A stretch of DNA of 61,044 nucleotides from Bavariicoccus seileri WCC 4188 (GCF_000421665.1 NZ_ATXL01000007.1:1-61044); one strand, 5' to 3'; shown: positions 10,120 to 20,429, numbered from the stretch's first letter. Notes: generated by a model from the sequence alone, not told the origin. A program made the numbers and translations.

Positions 10120-10458
10120 TTAGTCCTCTGTCAAGTGATTATAAACACCGTGCAATAGGTCTATGACATGTTGATCATCTAGGCTATAGTAGACGGACTT
10201 GCCTTTGCGTCTGCTTTTGACAAGTCGGGCTATTTTTAAGGTCTTCAACTGATGGGAAACAGCGGATTGTTCCATTCCTAAAGCATTTTGTAAGTCAGAT
10301 ACACGCCATTCTTTTGTCAAAAGTAGCGTGACAATCGACAAGCGTGTTTGATCACCTAGAGCTTTAAATAGTTGTGTAGCTCGTTTAATAGTATCTTTAT
10401 CAATAGCAATTTTATTAATAGTACCTTTATCAATGGTATTTTTATCTATGTCGTTCAT
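10120..10458 (-). CDS. ArsR family transcriptional regulator
   Basis: 112 residues. The winged helix begins at about residue 30 (LFKALGDQTRLSIVTLLL, then recognition helix MEQSAVSHQLKTLKIARLV and wing RRKGKSVYYSL). No obvious metal-binding CxC is seen. Residues 5-25 (NTIDKGTINKIAIDKDTIK) are encoded by a 15-bp tandem repeat and are an odd N-terminal extension. GGGAG eight bases upstream supports the start. It is divergent from the ABC exporter at 10588, its likely target. Confidence 0.9.
   Translation of the reverse strand: MNDIDKNTIDKGTINKIAIDKDTIKRATQLFKALGDQTRLSIVTLLLTKEWRVSDLQNALGMEQSAVSHQLKTLKIARLVKSRRKGKSVYYSLDDQHVIDLLHGVYNHLTED
10387..10446. repeat. 15-bp tandem repeat inside arsR, four units
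   Basis: Four head-to-tail units (10387-10401, 10402-10416, 10417-10431, 10432-10446) of the form AATAGTAYCTTTATC with a few substitutions. The unit length keeps the arsR frame and produces a repeated five-residue TIDKG-like motif. Confidence 0.9.
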
Positions 10459-10492
10459 ACGTAAAACTCCCTAAAAATAATAGTACAATTCG

Positions 10493-10507
10493 ACATCATA
10501 TAGATGT
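10493..10507. promoter_or_regulatory. Palindrome in the arsR/ABC divergent region
   Basis: ACATC-ATATA-GATGT forms a symmetric 5+5 palindrome midway between the two divergent start codons, a normal location for an ArsR-family operator. Binding is inferred only. Confidence 0.5.
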
Positions 10508-10587
10508 AAATCGGAACAATTACTATTTTACACTAAAATAACTAAAGATGAAAAATTTGTTGATCGATGTGGAGGAAAAGAGTTGTC

Positions 10588-12416
10588 ATGGAGCAAAAAT
10601 CGTCGAAAGAATTGATTTCAATCGTATTCCCATATTTTAAAAAATATCAGGCTACGCTCTATTTAGATTTAGCTTGTGCAGCGCTGACTACGGTGGCAGA
10701 GATGGGGTTGCCAATTCAATTTTATTGAGGCAACTAACAAATCGTGCTCAGAATCCCATTCAACAGGTAACACTGTCATTTGTTACCCAATTAGCCATAA
10801 TCTATACGCTGATGAAAATCATTGAAGTGGCAGCTGGATATTATATGACGAATGTTGGTCACATGATGGGTGCGAAGATTGAAACGGATATGAGGAGTGA
10901 TATCTTCAACCATTTGCAGTCTTTACCTGATGCCTATTATAACGAGAATAAGGTTGGTCAACTGATGTCTCGCTTGACCAACGATTTATTTGATATCACA
11001 GAGTTTGCTCATCATTGTCCAGAAGAATATTTTATCGGATTTATCAAATTGGTAGTCTCCTTAATTGTACTGGGAAGTATTCAGTTGCCTTTGACCCTCA
11101 TTTTATTTGCGCTGATTCCTCTCATGTTTTGGTCGGCTACCCGATTCAGGCATAAGATGAGGCGAGCACAACAAGAACAACGTCAACAAGTCGGGTATTT
11201 GAATGCTAACATTGAGGACTCTTTGCTAGGAATTAGAGTGGTGAAAAGTTTTGCTAACGAATCCGTTGAAAAGCAAAAGTTTGAGGCAGACAACCAACAT
11301 TTCTTATTTATCAAGCGTCATTTCTATCGGGCAATGGCCGGATTTCAAACGATCACAAAGACGTTTGATGGTCTGATGTACTTAGTTGTTTTGGTCGGCG
11401 GTGGCTACTTAATGATGATTGGTAGTATGGACCCGGGTGATCTACTAGTCTTTATCATGTATGTGAACCTATTATTTGCAACAATAAAGCGAATCGTTGA
11501 GTTTACAGAGCAATTTCAAAAAGGAATGACCGGAATCGAAAGATTCCACGAGGTTATGGCGACTGAATCAGATATCTATGATAAAGAAAACGCGGCTATC
11601 ATCAAAAAAACAGAGGGAAATATCACGTTTGATCATGTCAGTTTTGCTTATCCGGGTCATGATAACAAAGTGCTTGATAAAGTTTCCTTAGAGGTCAAGA
11701 AAGGGCAAAAAATTGCATTTGTTGGTCCTAGTGGAGCAGGAAAATCGACCATTTGTAACTTGATTCCGCGTTTTTATGATGTAACTGCTGGCTCTATTTT
11801 GGTAGATGGTCACGACATTAGGGATGTTACCATCAAGTCTTTGCGAAATAATATCGGTATTGTTCAACAAGATGTTTACCTATTCTCCGGTAATGTCAGG
11901 GAGAACATTCGTTATGGCAAACAAAGTGCCTCTGAAGAAGAAATCGTTGCAGCAGCAAAACTGGCAGGTGCACATGACTTTATCCTGGGTCTTGAAAATG
12001 GTTATGACACCTATATTGGAGAACGGGGCGTCAAGTTATCTGGGGGACAAAAACAACGGCTATCTATCGCTCGTGTGTTTTTGAAAAATCCGCCAATTCT
12101 TATTTTAGATGAGGCAACTTCTGCTTTAGATAATCAAAGTGAATTAATTGTTCAATCTTCTCTTGAAAAATTGGCACTTGGCAGAACGACAATCACCATT
12201 GCCCATCGTTTGACAACTGTTCAGGATGCAGACGTCATCTATGTGATGACCGAAGGTGGTATTATTGAGCATGGCACTCATCAGGAGTTAATGGACAAGA
12301 GAGCTTATTATTATCATCTTTATAATCGAGATGATGTGATGGGATTAGGACCAAGTGGACCTCTTACAGGAGCAGACGCTACAAAAAATAGTCAACCTCA
12401 TCAAGTCCGCGCCTAG
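10588..12416 (+). pseudogene. LmrA/MsbA-type ABC exporter half-transporter, frameshifted near the 5' end
   Basis: Translation from ATG 10588 (after GGAGGAAAAG) gives MEQKSSKELISIVFPYFKKYQ through EMGLPIQFY and a TGA at about 10723-10725. The remaining ~570 residues (ILLRQLTNRAQN onward) continue in another frame to 12416. The downstream part holds an ABC membrane domain and an ATPase with Walker A GPSGAGKST, signature LSGGQKQRL, Walker B ILILDEAT and an H-loop, all intact. A one-base change near 10715-10725 therefore breaks or recodes the gene. It could be a real pseudogene, an assembly error, or phase variation. Exported substrate unknown. The neighbouring ArsR probably controls it. Confidence 0.8.
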
Positions 12417-12590
12417 TCTAACAAAACTGCCCTTTTTATGTGAGTTAAAATAACAAGTTGTGGTAGATGTGGGTTGCAAAGATTTTTAAATTATGAGAGT
12501 ATTTTAATGTGATTGATTCTAATAACCTAAGTCATAAATTAGGAGTATCTTATTAGGTGGTTTATAAATAAAACAAAGGATGTGCACTTC

Positions 12591-14021
12591 ATGAAAAATC
12601 GATTATCGATTATAAGTATGGTCATGGCATTGTTAGCTTTCTTTCTAGTGACCTCGTCTCATCAAGCTTCTGCAGATGAGAAGAAATACATTATTGCAAC
12701 TGATACCACGTATGCACCATTTGAGTACGAAGATAATGGTGAATATGTTGGGATAGATATGGATCTTATCCGTGCAATAGCTGAGGATCAAGGGTTTGAA
12801 ATCGAAATCCGTCCACTTGGTTTTAATGCTGCTGTTCAAGCATTAGAGGCTAAGCAAGTTGATGGTGTTATTGCTGGTATGAGTATCACGGATGAAAGAA
12901 AGCAATCATTTGATTTCTCAGATCCTTATTACAGTGCTGGTACCACGTTTGCTGTTAAGAAAGATTCTGGCATCAAGTCATATGATGATTTGAATGGCAA
13001 GACTGTTTCAGTAAAAACAGGGACGACGGGTGCAGACTTTGTTAATTCGATCAAAGATGAGTACAATCTGAAAATAACGACGTTTGAAGATTCAGCCAAT
13101 ATGTACGAAGACGTCCTGGCTGGAAACTCTGATGCTGCTTTTGAAGATACGCCTGTTATGGCTTATGCTATCAAATCTCAAGGCTTAGATCTTGAGATAC
13201 CAACGGATACAGAAGAAGCAAAATCTGATTTAGGATTTGCCGTTTCTAAGGGTGAAAATGCTGAGCTATTGCAAATGTTCAATGATGGGTTAGCTAACTT
13301 ACAAGCTAGCGGTGAATTTGAAGAAATCCTCAACAAGTACATTGGGGAAGATGCAACAGTAGAAAAAGCAGATAATTCATTCTTTGGCTTAATCAAAGCG
13401 AATTGGCAACAATTATTGAATGGTCTTGGTAAAACACTACTGATTACCTTAGTTTCAATCATATTCTCGTTAATCATTGGGATGTTGATTGGCTTTATGA
13501 GTATTTCAAGAAATACGATTTTAAACGGCATTGCCGTTGTTTATACAGGTATCTTTAGAGGGTTACCAATGATTGTATTAGCCTTCTTCGTTTACTTTGG
13601 GATTCCAAGTATGTTTGGCATCAAATTAGGGTCTACTGCAGCAGGTATCATTTCACTGAGTTTGAATGCTGGTGCCTTCATGGGTGAGATATTTAGAGGT
13701 GGTGTCAATGCCGTGCCGGTCGGACAAATGGAAGCCGCTCGAAGCTTAGGGTTGCCGTATCGCCCAGCAATGTCAAAAATCATCTTGCCACAAGCGATTC
13801 GAATCATGGTACCGTCATTTATCAACCAATTTGTAACGACCTTGAAGGATACGTCTATCCTTTCAGTTATTGGCTTAGTTGAGTTGACACAAACAGGTAA
13901 GATCATCATTGCTAGAACGTATGCATCTGGTAATATGTGGATGATTATAGGTATCATGTATATCATTGTCATCACGATCTTAACCTTTATTTCCAACAGG
14001 CTTGAAAGGAGATTGAAGTAA
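12591..14021 (+). CDS. Amino-acid ABC transporter, fused substrate-binding protein and permease
   Basis: 476 residues from ATG 12591 (a GTG at 12582 is also in frame; AAAGGA lies ~11 bases upstream of the ATG). A Sec signal with ASA cleavage region ([11 protein letters not shown]) is followed by a family-3 solute-binding domain ([20 protein letters not shown], ~30-260) and then a His/Glu/Gln-type permease with the EAA loop ([16 protein letters not shown]). This GlnP-like fusion is common in Lactobacillales and imports glutamine, glutamate or asparagine-type amino acids. The stop overlaps the ATPase start by one base. Confidence 0.92.
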   Translation: MKNRLSIISMVMALLAFFLVTSSHQASADEKKYIIATDTTYAPFEYEDNGEYVGIDMDLIRAIAEDQGFEIEIRPLGFNAAVQALEAKQVDGVIAGMSITDERKQSFDFSDPYYSAGTTFAVKKDSGIKSYDDLNGKTVSVKTGTTGADFVNSIKDEYNLKITTFEDSANMYEDVLAGNSDAAFEDTPVMAYAIKSQGLDLEIPTDTEEAKSDLGFAVSKGENAELLQMFNDGLANLQASGEFEEILNKYIGEDATVEKADNSFFGLIKANWQQLLNGLGKTLLITLVSIIFSLIIGMLIGFMSISRNTILNGIAVVYTGIFRGLPMIVLAFFVYFGIPSMFGIKLGSTAAGIISLSLNAGAFMGEIFRGGVNAVPVGQMEAARSLGLPYRPAMSKIILPQAIRIMVPSFINQFVTTLKDTSILSVIGLVELTQTGKIIIARTYASGNMWMIIGIMYIIVITILTFISNRLERRLK

Positions 14022-14755
14022 TGACTAAGACTATAGTGACTGTAAAGGACCTTAAAAAGACTTTCGGGACCAATGAAGTTTTAAAGGGCATCGATATTGA
14101 AATCACTGAAGGTGAAGTTGTCTGTGTAATCGGACCATCTGGTTCTGGTAAAAGTACTTTCTTGCGTTGCTTGAACCGCTTAGAAGATATCTCTGGTGGA
14201 GAAGTAGAAGTTGATGGTTGGGTCCTTACTGATCCCAAAACAAACATCAACAAAACGCGTCGTAAAATCGGGATGGTGTTCCAACAATTCAACTTGTTCC
14301 CACATTTGACAGTAACGGAAAATATTACATTAGCTCCGGATACCCTAGGGATTGGGTCTAAAGAGGAAAATACGAAAAAATCCCATCATTTATTGGAAAC
14401 GGTTGGCTTGGCTGATAAAGCTGATGCCTATCCGCGTTCGTTGTCAGGTGGTCAAAAACAACGGGTGGCTATTGCTCGTGCATTAGCGATGGAACCAGAT
14501 ATCATGCTTTTTGATGAACCAACAAGTGCTCTTGACCCAGAAATGGTTGGCGATGTGTTGAACATCATGAAAAAACTAGCCAATGATGGGATGACCATGG
14601 TAATCGTGACTCATGAAATGGGATTCGCTCGAGAAGTAGCGGACCGTGTGTTATTCATGGATGGCGGTTATATTGTAGAACAAGGAAAACCAAGTGAAAT
14701 ATTTAGTAATCCTAAAGAAAAAAGAACCAAAGACTTCTTAGATAAGGTCCTCTAA
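14021..14755 (+). CDS. glnQ: Amino-acid ABC transporter ATP-binding protein
   Basis: 244 residues. Walker [11 protein letters not shown]-loop FQQFNLFPH, signature LSGGQKQRV, Walker [14 protein letters not shown] and H-loop THEM are all present, typical of polar amino-acid ABC ATPases. It overlaps the fused permease by one base and so forms a complete two-gene importer. A terminator follows. Confidence 0.92.
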   Translation: MTKTIVTVKDLKKTFGTNEVLKGIDIEITEGEVVCVIGPSGSGKSTFLRCLNRLEDISGGEVEVDGWVLTDPKTNINKTRRKIGMVFQQFNLFPHLTVTENITLAPDTLGIGSKEENTKKSHHLLETVGLADKADAYPRSLSGGQKQRVAIARALAMEPDIMLFDEPTSALDPEMVGDVLNIMKKLANDGMTMVIVTHEMGFAREVADRVLFMDGGYIVEQGKPSEIFSNPKEKRTKDFLDKVL

Positions 14756-14802
14756 AAAGGGTTTGATAGGACCTTAACAAAAAAAAAGTTAGAGTGACTA
14801 TT

Positions 14803-14850
14803 AAGTAAATGATTGCCATACTTCGACTATGGCGATTGTTTACTTTTTTT
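14803..14850 (+). terminator. Terminator after glnQ
   Basis: AAGTAAATGATTGCCATA pairs with TATGGCGATTGTTTACTT around a CTTCGAC loop, followed by a T7 tract. Confidence 0.92.
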
Positions 14851-14990
14851 ATTATTATAGATATGATAATTATAGTTAGACTACTATTTCACAAAAATAA
14901 TAGTAATGATTCCAAAACAGTATTTTGTACGGAAGATTTACCATATGATGTTATCCTGTTACCGTGCGTTTTCAGTTAGGAGATGAGTTA

Positions 14991-16310
14991 ATGCTATCAT
15001 TCAAAGTAGGAAGAAAGACGATTGATCCACCAGTTAGGAAAGAGAGAACTGCGGAATTGCCTATCGAGGAGGCCGCAGAGAGTGAATTGTACTATTTCCC
15101 TCTGAGTATGCATATTGGTAAGCCGGCAGATTTAGTTGTAGAGGTGGGCGATCAGGTGAAAGTAGGTACGCTACTGGGTAAAAAAAGTGGCCCTATTTCC
15201 GCCAATATCCACTCAAGTGTCTCTGGCGAGGTGATTGCCATAAGAGAGCATACAACTGTTAATGGTCGGGAAAAAACAGTTGTAGTCCAGAATGACCATA
15301 ACTACACCGAAGACTTTGCCACACCAATCAATTGGCGTTTGAGTGATGCTCAGACTATTATTGATCGCGTTAGGGATGCTGGAATCGTTGGGATGGGTGG
15401 CGCAACTTTTCCCACTGATATCAAATTATCCCCCAAAAATGCGAGCACAATCGATACAATCATTGTTAACGGAGCAGAGTGTGAATCCTACTCAACTAGT
15501 GATTATCGTGTGATGATGGCTTATTCGGCACAATTGGTTGACGGGTTATTGGTCCTTGAAAAGGTGTATCCTGGGTTAAAGCATAGCTATATTGCGATCG
15601 AACGAAATGAGCATGAATGTGTTCGAAATATGTCTCACGCGATCAAAAACCATCAAGAGATCAGTATTGAGGAATTACCAACACTGTATCCTCAAGGAGC
15701 AGAAAAAACGCTAATCAAAACAGTTCTGGGTCGGGAGGTCTCTCCAGGGCAACTGCCTGCAGATGTTCATACAGTAGTCATTAATGTCTCGACCTTGTAT
15801 GCCATTTATGAAGCCATTGTCTTAGGTAAGCCATCAGTAGAACGGATAACGACTGTGACTGGCGGTGGCATCAAGACTGCAAAGAACTTAAGAGTAAGAA
15901 TTGGGACGCCACTAAGAACCCTTCTTGAACAATGTGGTGGTCTGAAAGATGATACCTATAAAATGATTCATGGTGGTACCATGATGGGGAGATTGTTCAA
16001 TCACCCGGACAATCCGATTTTAAAGGGGACTTCATGTGTGATTGCCCTTACACCAGAGGAAAGTCAGTTTGATCCCGAGGAACCTTGTATTCGCTGTAGC
16101 GAATGTTTAAATGTTTGTCCAGTTAGTTTACAACCAATCTTGATCAGCGAAGCTTATCGCAATGGGGATATTGAAAGAGCAAAAGAGCTGGGCGCTCTTG
16201 ATTGTATTGAATGTGGTAACTGTAGTTATATTTGTCCCGCACATATTGATTTATTAGGCGATATCAGAAAGGCAAAATCAGCCATTAGGGCTTTAGAGGG
16301 GGCAAAGTGA
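14991..16310 (+). CDS. rnfC: RnfC-like electron transport subunit
   Basis: 439 residues from ATG 14991, which follows TTAGGAGATGAG; the in-frame GTG at 14964 lacks a site. The order is an N-terminal barrel-sandwich region (LGKKSGPISANIHSSVSGEV), an NADH/FMN-binding Rossmann region with GMGGATFPT and NGAECE, a SLBB domain, and two 4Fe-4S motifs at ~365 (CIRCSECLNVCP) and ~404 (CIECGNCSYICP). RnfC is the NADH-side subunit of Rnf. Here only rnfD follows; rnfA, B, E and G are absent from the window. The pair is likely an operon because the genes overlap by one base. Confidence 0.92.
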   Translation: MLSFKVGRKTIDPPVRKERTAELPIEEAAESELYYFPLSMHIGKPADLVVEVGDQVKVGTLLGKKSGPISANIHSSVSGEVIAIREHTTVNGREKTVVVQNDHNYTEDFATPINWRLSDAQTIIDRVRDAGIVGMGGATFPTDIKLSPKNASTIDTIIVNGAECESYSTSDYRVMMAYSAQLVDGLLVLEKVYPGLKHSYIAIERNEHECVRNMSHAIKNHQEISIEELPTLYPQGAEKTLIKTVLGREVSPGQLPADVHTVVINVSTLYAIYEAIVLGKPSVERITTVTGGGIKTAKNLRVRIGTPLRTLLEQCGGLKDDTYKMIHGGTMMGRLFNHPDNPILKGTSCVIALTPEESQFDPEEPCIRCSECLNVCPVSLQPILISEAYRNGDIERAKELGALDCIECGNCSYICPAHIDLLGDIRKAKSAIRALEGAK

Positions 16311-17317
16311 TGACTGATAAAACACTGGAAGAACGCTTTGAGGCTTTCAATAAACGTCCTTCACCACACTTTTTCACTCGAAATAAAACGAATACGATCA
16401 TGGCCAAGGTTTTACTAGCCTTATGCTTGCCAGCCGCAGCAGGGGTTTACTACTTTGGATTACGGGTCATTCTAATGATCTTAGTGGGCGCTGCATCTTC
16501 TGTCTTTTTTGAGTGGTTGTACGTTTATATCAAGCGGGATACGTTGAGGATCAATGATCTCAGTGCTGTTGTGACGGGAGTATTGATTGGTTTGAGTTTA
16601 CCGGTCACAGCACCGCTATTCACTATTGTGATCGGATCAGCAATAGCAATTTTACTTGTTAAGATGCCATTTGGTGGTATCGGAAAGAATCCCTTTAACC
16701 CCGCAGTTGCGGCCCGTGTGAGTTTGAAATTATTCTTTTCTCCTTGGATTACTAATTGGGTATTGCCATTGACACCAAGTCAAGATGTAGTGACAACAGC
16801 TACACCCTTAGAATCTATTGGTCACTTTGCTAGTAGTGTCCCAGCAGGCACACCTAGCTTATGGGAATTATTTATAGGACACAACTTGGGTGGACCAGTT
16901 GGCGAAACCTGTAAATTGGCATTATTACTAGCAATGCTTTATCTCATTTTTCAAAAAATTATCAATCCATGGATTCCATTACTGTATATGGCAACTCTAA
17001 TGGTTACAGTTGCTTTCTTCTCAGAAAAAGGGTTTGACCTGCAATTCATGCTGACGCATCTCTTGTCAGGTTCAGCGACATTTGTAGCCGTTTTTATGAC
17101 TACTGATTATAGTTCTGGAGCATTGACTCCTAATGGTCAGAAAGTCTTTGGAATAGGGTGTGGCTTATTGACAGGTCTTATACGGATGCTGTTGAATTTA
17201 CCGGGTGGCGCAGGTATTGCTGTCTTAGTAATGAACGCTTCAGTACCCTTGTTGGATAAATGGTTCGCCCCAAGAATTTATGGGCATAAAAAAAGTGTTA
17301 GCCATGAACTGACTTAA
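16310..17317 (+). CDS. rnfD: RnfD-like membrane subunit (NqrB/RnfD family)
   Basis: 335 residues from ATG 16310, preceded by a G-rich site. Eight or more hydrophobic segments, the NPFNPAVAARV motif of the NqrB/RnfD family, and TTATPLE at ~161-167. In the last motif the Thr corresponds to the residue that carries covalent FMN in RnfD. It would pass electrons through the membrane from RnfC. Flavinylation would need an ApbE transferase, which is not in this window. The gene ends at a strong terminator, so the unit is only rnfCD. Confidence 0.9.
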   Translation: MTDKTLEERFEAFNKRPSPHFFTRNKTNTIMAKVLLALCLPAAAGVYYFGLRVILMILVGAASSVFFEWLYVYIKRDTLRINDLSAVVTGVLIGLSLPVTAPLFTIVIGSAIAILLVKMPFGGIGKNPFNPAVAARVSLKLFFSPWITNWVLPLTPSQDVVTTATPLESIGHFASSVPAGTPSLWELFIGHNLGGPVGETCKLALLLAMLYLIFQKIINPWIPLLYMATLMVTVAFFSEKGFDLQFMLTHLLSGSATFVAVFMTTDYSSGALTPNGQKVFGIGCGLLTGLIRMLLNLPGGAGIAVLVMNASVPLLDKWFAPRIYGHKKSVSHELT

Positions 17318-17342
17318 CACTAGGGTTGCTAATATAGATTAC

Positions 17343-17379
17343 AAAAAACAGTAGTGGGGGACCACCCCTGTTTTTTTTA
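17343..17379 (+). terminator. Terminator after rnfD
   Basis: AAAAAACAGTAGTGGGGG pairs with ACCACCCCTGTTTTTTTT, followed by T8. Confidence 0.92.
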
Positions 17380-17525
17380 GTTGTCGTTATATCTTTTTAG
17401 TTGTCGTCACAATTGCATCTTGCAGTTATTCTCATAATGACATCTTTGTATGACATCTTTGTCGGTAGTGTCATGTTTATATCTTTAAGGTGTGCATAGA
17501 AGACGTAGGCATAAGAGATATAAAC

Positions 17526-17555
17526 AAAAGAGACGCAAGCAAAAGAGACGCAAGC
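17526..17555. repeat. 15-bp tandem repeat, two perfect units
   Basis: AAAAGAGACGCAAGC occurs twice in tandem, with weaker relatives on both sides (about 17496-17575). The rest of 17380-17585 holds GACATCTTTG words and no gene. Confidence 0.85.
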
Positions 17556-17585
17556 CTAAAAGATGTGGGTATAAAAAATGGGAGT

Positions 17586-18332
17586 TTAATTTTTCTTAGA
17601 CTGATTTTTAGTTGTTGTAGACTTGTCTGAGGTTTTATCCTCGCTATCAGTTAGATCATCACTAGTTTGTGACGAACCATTTTCAATATACGGCTTATTT
17701 TTAGTGATATAAAACCGGCGACGATCTTGCCATTTCATTTGGTTCAAAAAATGTTCCAATTGGTTCAATTGTGGCAACCAGTTAACAAAAACGGCAACGG
17801 CGATACCAACTAGTGTTTCAATAACTCTTTCAGTTGCAAATAGAATTGGTGAGACATCTGTTTGATTGTTCAGAGAAATAATCAAATAAACGATGACCGA
17901 AATTATAGTAGCACCGGTTTTATTAATCTTGATGATGAAAATCATCAATGGCAAACCAAAAAAACCAACTAACAGATAGTAGAGTAATGAATCGGTACTG
18001 ATTAGTAACCAAGATTCAAAAATCGTAACAAAGAGATAAGCATAAATACCAGCTATCAGCGTTCCCATCACTCGGTTAAGAGCGGCTTCTTTCGTTGAGC
18101 CTAAACTCGGTCTTAAGCAAACGACCATTGCTACAGCTGCTTGAAAAGGCGTATCGGATGACCTGTAATAACCAATTACGAGCGTAATGATCAAACCAAT
18201 CACCGTTTTGAACACACGCATTCCTGGAGTATAGTCTAAAATATAATGCCTGACATATCCCCAGGGCTTGTAGGTATAAGGAGACATGTGGCGCGGATTT
18301 TTATTTTTCTGGTCTGATTTGTTAGGGCTCAT
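17586..18332 (-). CDS. FUSC/aromatic acid exporter family membrane protein
   Basis: 248 residues from ATG 18332 (GAAAGG ~13 bases upstream; ATG codons at 18347 and 18392 are possible but poorly spaced). The N-terminal half has several membrane helices with the ArAE/FUSC-type CLRPSLGSTKEAALNRVMGTLIAG motif. The C-terminus is a Lys/Ser/Thr/Asp-rich cytoplasmic tail. The family is linked to efflux of aromatic or other small organic acids, but this shorter Firmicutes type is not characterised. It lies downstream of the MacB-like gene on the same strand. Confidence 0.8.
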   Translation of the reverse strand: MSPNKSDQKNKNPRHMSPYTYKPWGYVRHYILDYTPGMRVFKTVIGLIITLVIGYYRSSDTPFQAAVAMVVCLRPSLGSTKEAALNRVMGTLIAGIYAYLFVTIFESWLLISTDSLLYYLLVGFFGLPLMIFIIKINKTGATIISVIVYLIISLNNQTDVSPILFATERVIETLVGIAVAVFVNWLPQLNQLEHFLNQMKWQDRRRFYITKNKPYIENGSSQTSDDLTDSEDKTSDKSTTTKNQSKKN

Positions 18333-18403
18333 AGCACTTTTGATCATCCTTTCGTTAGTTACAGTATAATATAGATTGAGGTTAACAAGCAAAATTCACG
18401 CTA

Positions 18404-20380
18404 TCAGTCATGTCTTAAAGCATCTACTGGATCGAGACGACTAGCTGAATACGCTGGGATCAAACTAGCTATCATACTGATAAAAATGCTGATACCTATA
18501 CCAAATAAAAGGTAGGCGAGTGTCGGATGCAAGATAGTCGTGTCAAACAAGTCCATAATAAGGTTGTTCCCAATCACCGTTAACAATAGTGCTACACCGA
18601 TACCGATTAGGCCGCCAAATAGGCCGATTAGAAAAGCTTCGCTCACAAAAATACGTCGAATGTCTTTCTTGCGAGCTCCGATGGCTTTCATAACCCCAAT
18701 CTCTTGTGTTCGCTCAACGACAGAAATATACATGACAGTCAAAATCATGATAGCTGAGACAACCAGTGAGATACCTGCAACGCCTGTCAGGACATATGTG
18801 AAAATATCGATCATTTGGGAGAAGGTGTCTGCTAAGATATCAGCATCCCCGCCGCTATATCCAAGGGATTTGATATCTTGTTTGACTTGATCCGTATGTT
18901 GCCGGTCATCAACGACTAAGTAAGCAGCATTTGGTTCAAGCTCGAGTCCATTATCTTCATAGAGCTTTTTCAAGTGGTCATATGTAAATTGGACACTATC
19001 AAGGGCGCCAGCAATGCCAGCTGATGGGCCATTTGGATTGTAGATTCCACTGATCTTGAAGTCTCCTGTGATTTGTTTAGTATCAACCGTTAGGACCATG
19101 GAAACCGTCTGTCCAACGAGGCTATCAGGATCATCTTGATTGATTTTTTCCGCTAAGGATTGATTTACCATAATCGTTTGATCATCTGGCATCTCTCCAG
19201 CTACGATATCATTTGGTGAGATGATGGCAGAAATCGTAGAGAAATTCATAAAGGAATAGGATTGGTCGCCATAGGTCAATGCAGATCCACCAAATGAAAA
19301 ATTAGAGTAGGCTTTGCTGACTTCTGTCACGTGGTCGATGGTTGCTAGTTTATCGAGGTCAGATTGAGCAAAGGGTTTGCTAGTCGGTCCAGCTAAATCT
19401 GGTTGCTCGTCATCGCCATTACTAGTTGACGTTTCCACTGGCATTTGTGCCTCTGCAATAGTGGGATTGACATTCTTTTGCATTTGGTCGTTAAGATAGT
19501 CGTTAACACCTTTTCCTAGAGAAAGCATTAAAACCACACTCATAATGCCAATACTACTTCCTAAAGCAATTAAAATATTACGAGAAAGTTTTTCCTTCAT
19601 ATTGAGGAGTGCCAATTTAATCGCTGAAAACAAAGAAAGTTGCTTAACAGTTTGATCAGCCTTGGCAGCCACATGAAATCCTTTTTTGAAGTGCCTTTCA
19701 AAAGTTTCGTCTTTTTTGATTTGTCCATCAGCAATCGTAATAACGCGATTGGACCGTTGTGCGACTCGGCTAGAGTGAGTGACCATGATAACGAGCTTGC
19801 CATCAGCAGCGATGGACTCAAGAATATCTAACACTTGTTCGGTTGTTTTAGAATCAAGTGCTCCAGTGGGCTCATCAGCAATAATCACATCAGGGTCGTT
19901 AATCAGAGCACGAGCAATAGCGACACGTTGTTTTTGACCACCAGACAGTTGATTTGGTTTTTTGTGGAGCTGTTCTTTTAGTCCAAGAACTTCTAATAGT
20001 TCTTTTGCCCGTTCTTGTCTGATTTTTTTGGAGACATTAGAGAGTGTCATTGCGAGACTGACATTTTCTAAGACACTAAGATGAGAAACGAGGTTGAAAC
20101 TTTGAAAGACGAATCCAACTTTTTTCTTATGATAAAGAACCATATCTTTTTGGCTAAAGTTAGCGATATTGTCGCCACCAACCACAACATCTCCAGAAAA
20201 ATCGGAGTCAAGACCCCCAATGACATTCATCAGAGTTGATTTACCACTACCAGATTCACCGATGATCGAAACAAGCTCTCCCTTGTCAAGATCAAGGTCA
20301 ATAGACTTTAAAACGTGAAAATCAGGTTGGTTTGTTATTTTATAATATTTATTTAGATTTTTAATTGAGAGGTAAGACAT
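18404..20380 (-). CDS. MacB-type ABC transporter, ATPase fused to permease
   Basis: 658 residues. Residues 1-~230 are an ABC ATPase of the LolD/MacB class ([35 protein letters not shown]). Then come one membrane helix (~265-285), an extracellular MacB-like domain, and three FtsX-type helices ending in SRLDPVDALRHD. In many Firmicutes these parts are separate genes (YknY/YknZ type); here they are fused. Such mechanotransmission transporters export peptides or toxins or mediate antimicrobial-peptide resistance. AAGGAG precedes the ATG. Substrate unknown, and no partner membrane-fusion protein is adjacent. Confidence 0.9.
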   Translation of the reverse strand: MSYLSIKNLNKYYKITNQPDFHVLKSIDLDLDKGELVSIIGESGSGKSTLMNVIGGLDSDFSGDVVVGGDNIANFSQKDMVLYHKKKVGFVFQSFNLVSHLSVLENVSLAMTLSNVSKKIRQERAKELLEVLGLKEQLHKKPNQLSGGQKQRVAIARALINDPDVIIADEPTGALDSKTTEQVLDILESIAADGKLVIMVTHSSRVAQRSNRVITIADGQIKKDETFERHFKKGFHVAAKADQTVKQLSLFSAIKLALLNMKEKLSRNILIALGSSIGIMSVVLMLSLGKGVNDYLNDQMQKNVNPTIAEAQMPVETSTSNGDDEQPDLAGPTSKPFAQSDLDKLATIDHVTEVSKAYSNFSFGGSALTYGDQSYSFMNFSTISAIISPNDIVAGEMPDDQTIMVNQSLAEKINQDDPDSLVGQTVSMVLTVDTKQITGDFKISGIYNPNGPSAGIAGALDSVQFTYDHLKKLYEDNGLELEPNAAYLVVDDRQHTDQVKQDIKSLGYSGGDADILADTFSQMIDIFTYVLTGVAGISLVVSAIMILTVMYISVVERTQEIGVMKAIGARKKDIRRIFVSEAFLIGLFGGLIGIGVALLLTVIGNNLIMDLFDTTILHPTLAYLLFGIGISIFISMIASLIPAYSASRLDPVDALRHD

Positions 20381-20429
20381 GTGTTCTCCTTCTATGAGTC
20401 ATTGTTTTTGTAGTAAAGGTATTAGAGCA

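Noticed and set aside
10700-10730. Programmed -1 frameshift in the ABC exporter gene
   Set aside because: No classical X-XXY-YYZ heptamer in the right frame and no obvious downstream stimulator; an indel or sequence error is simpler.
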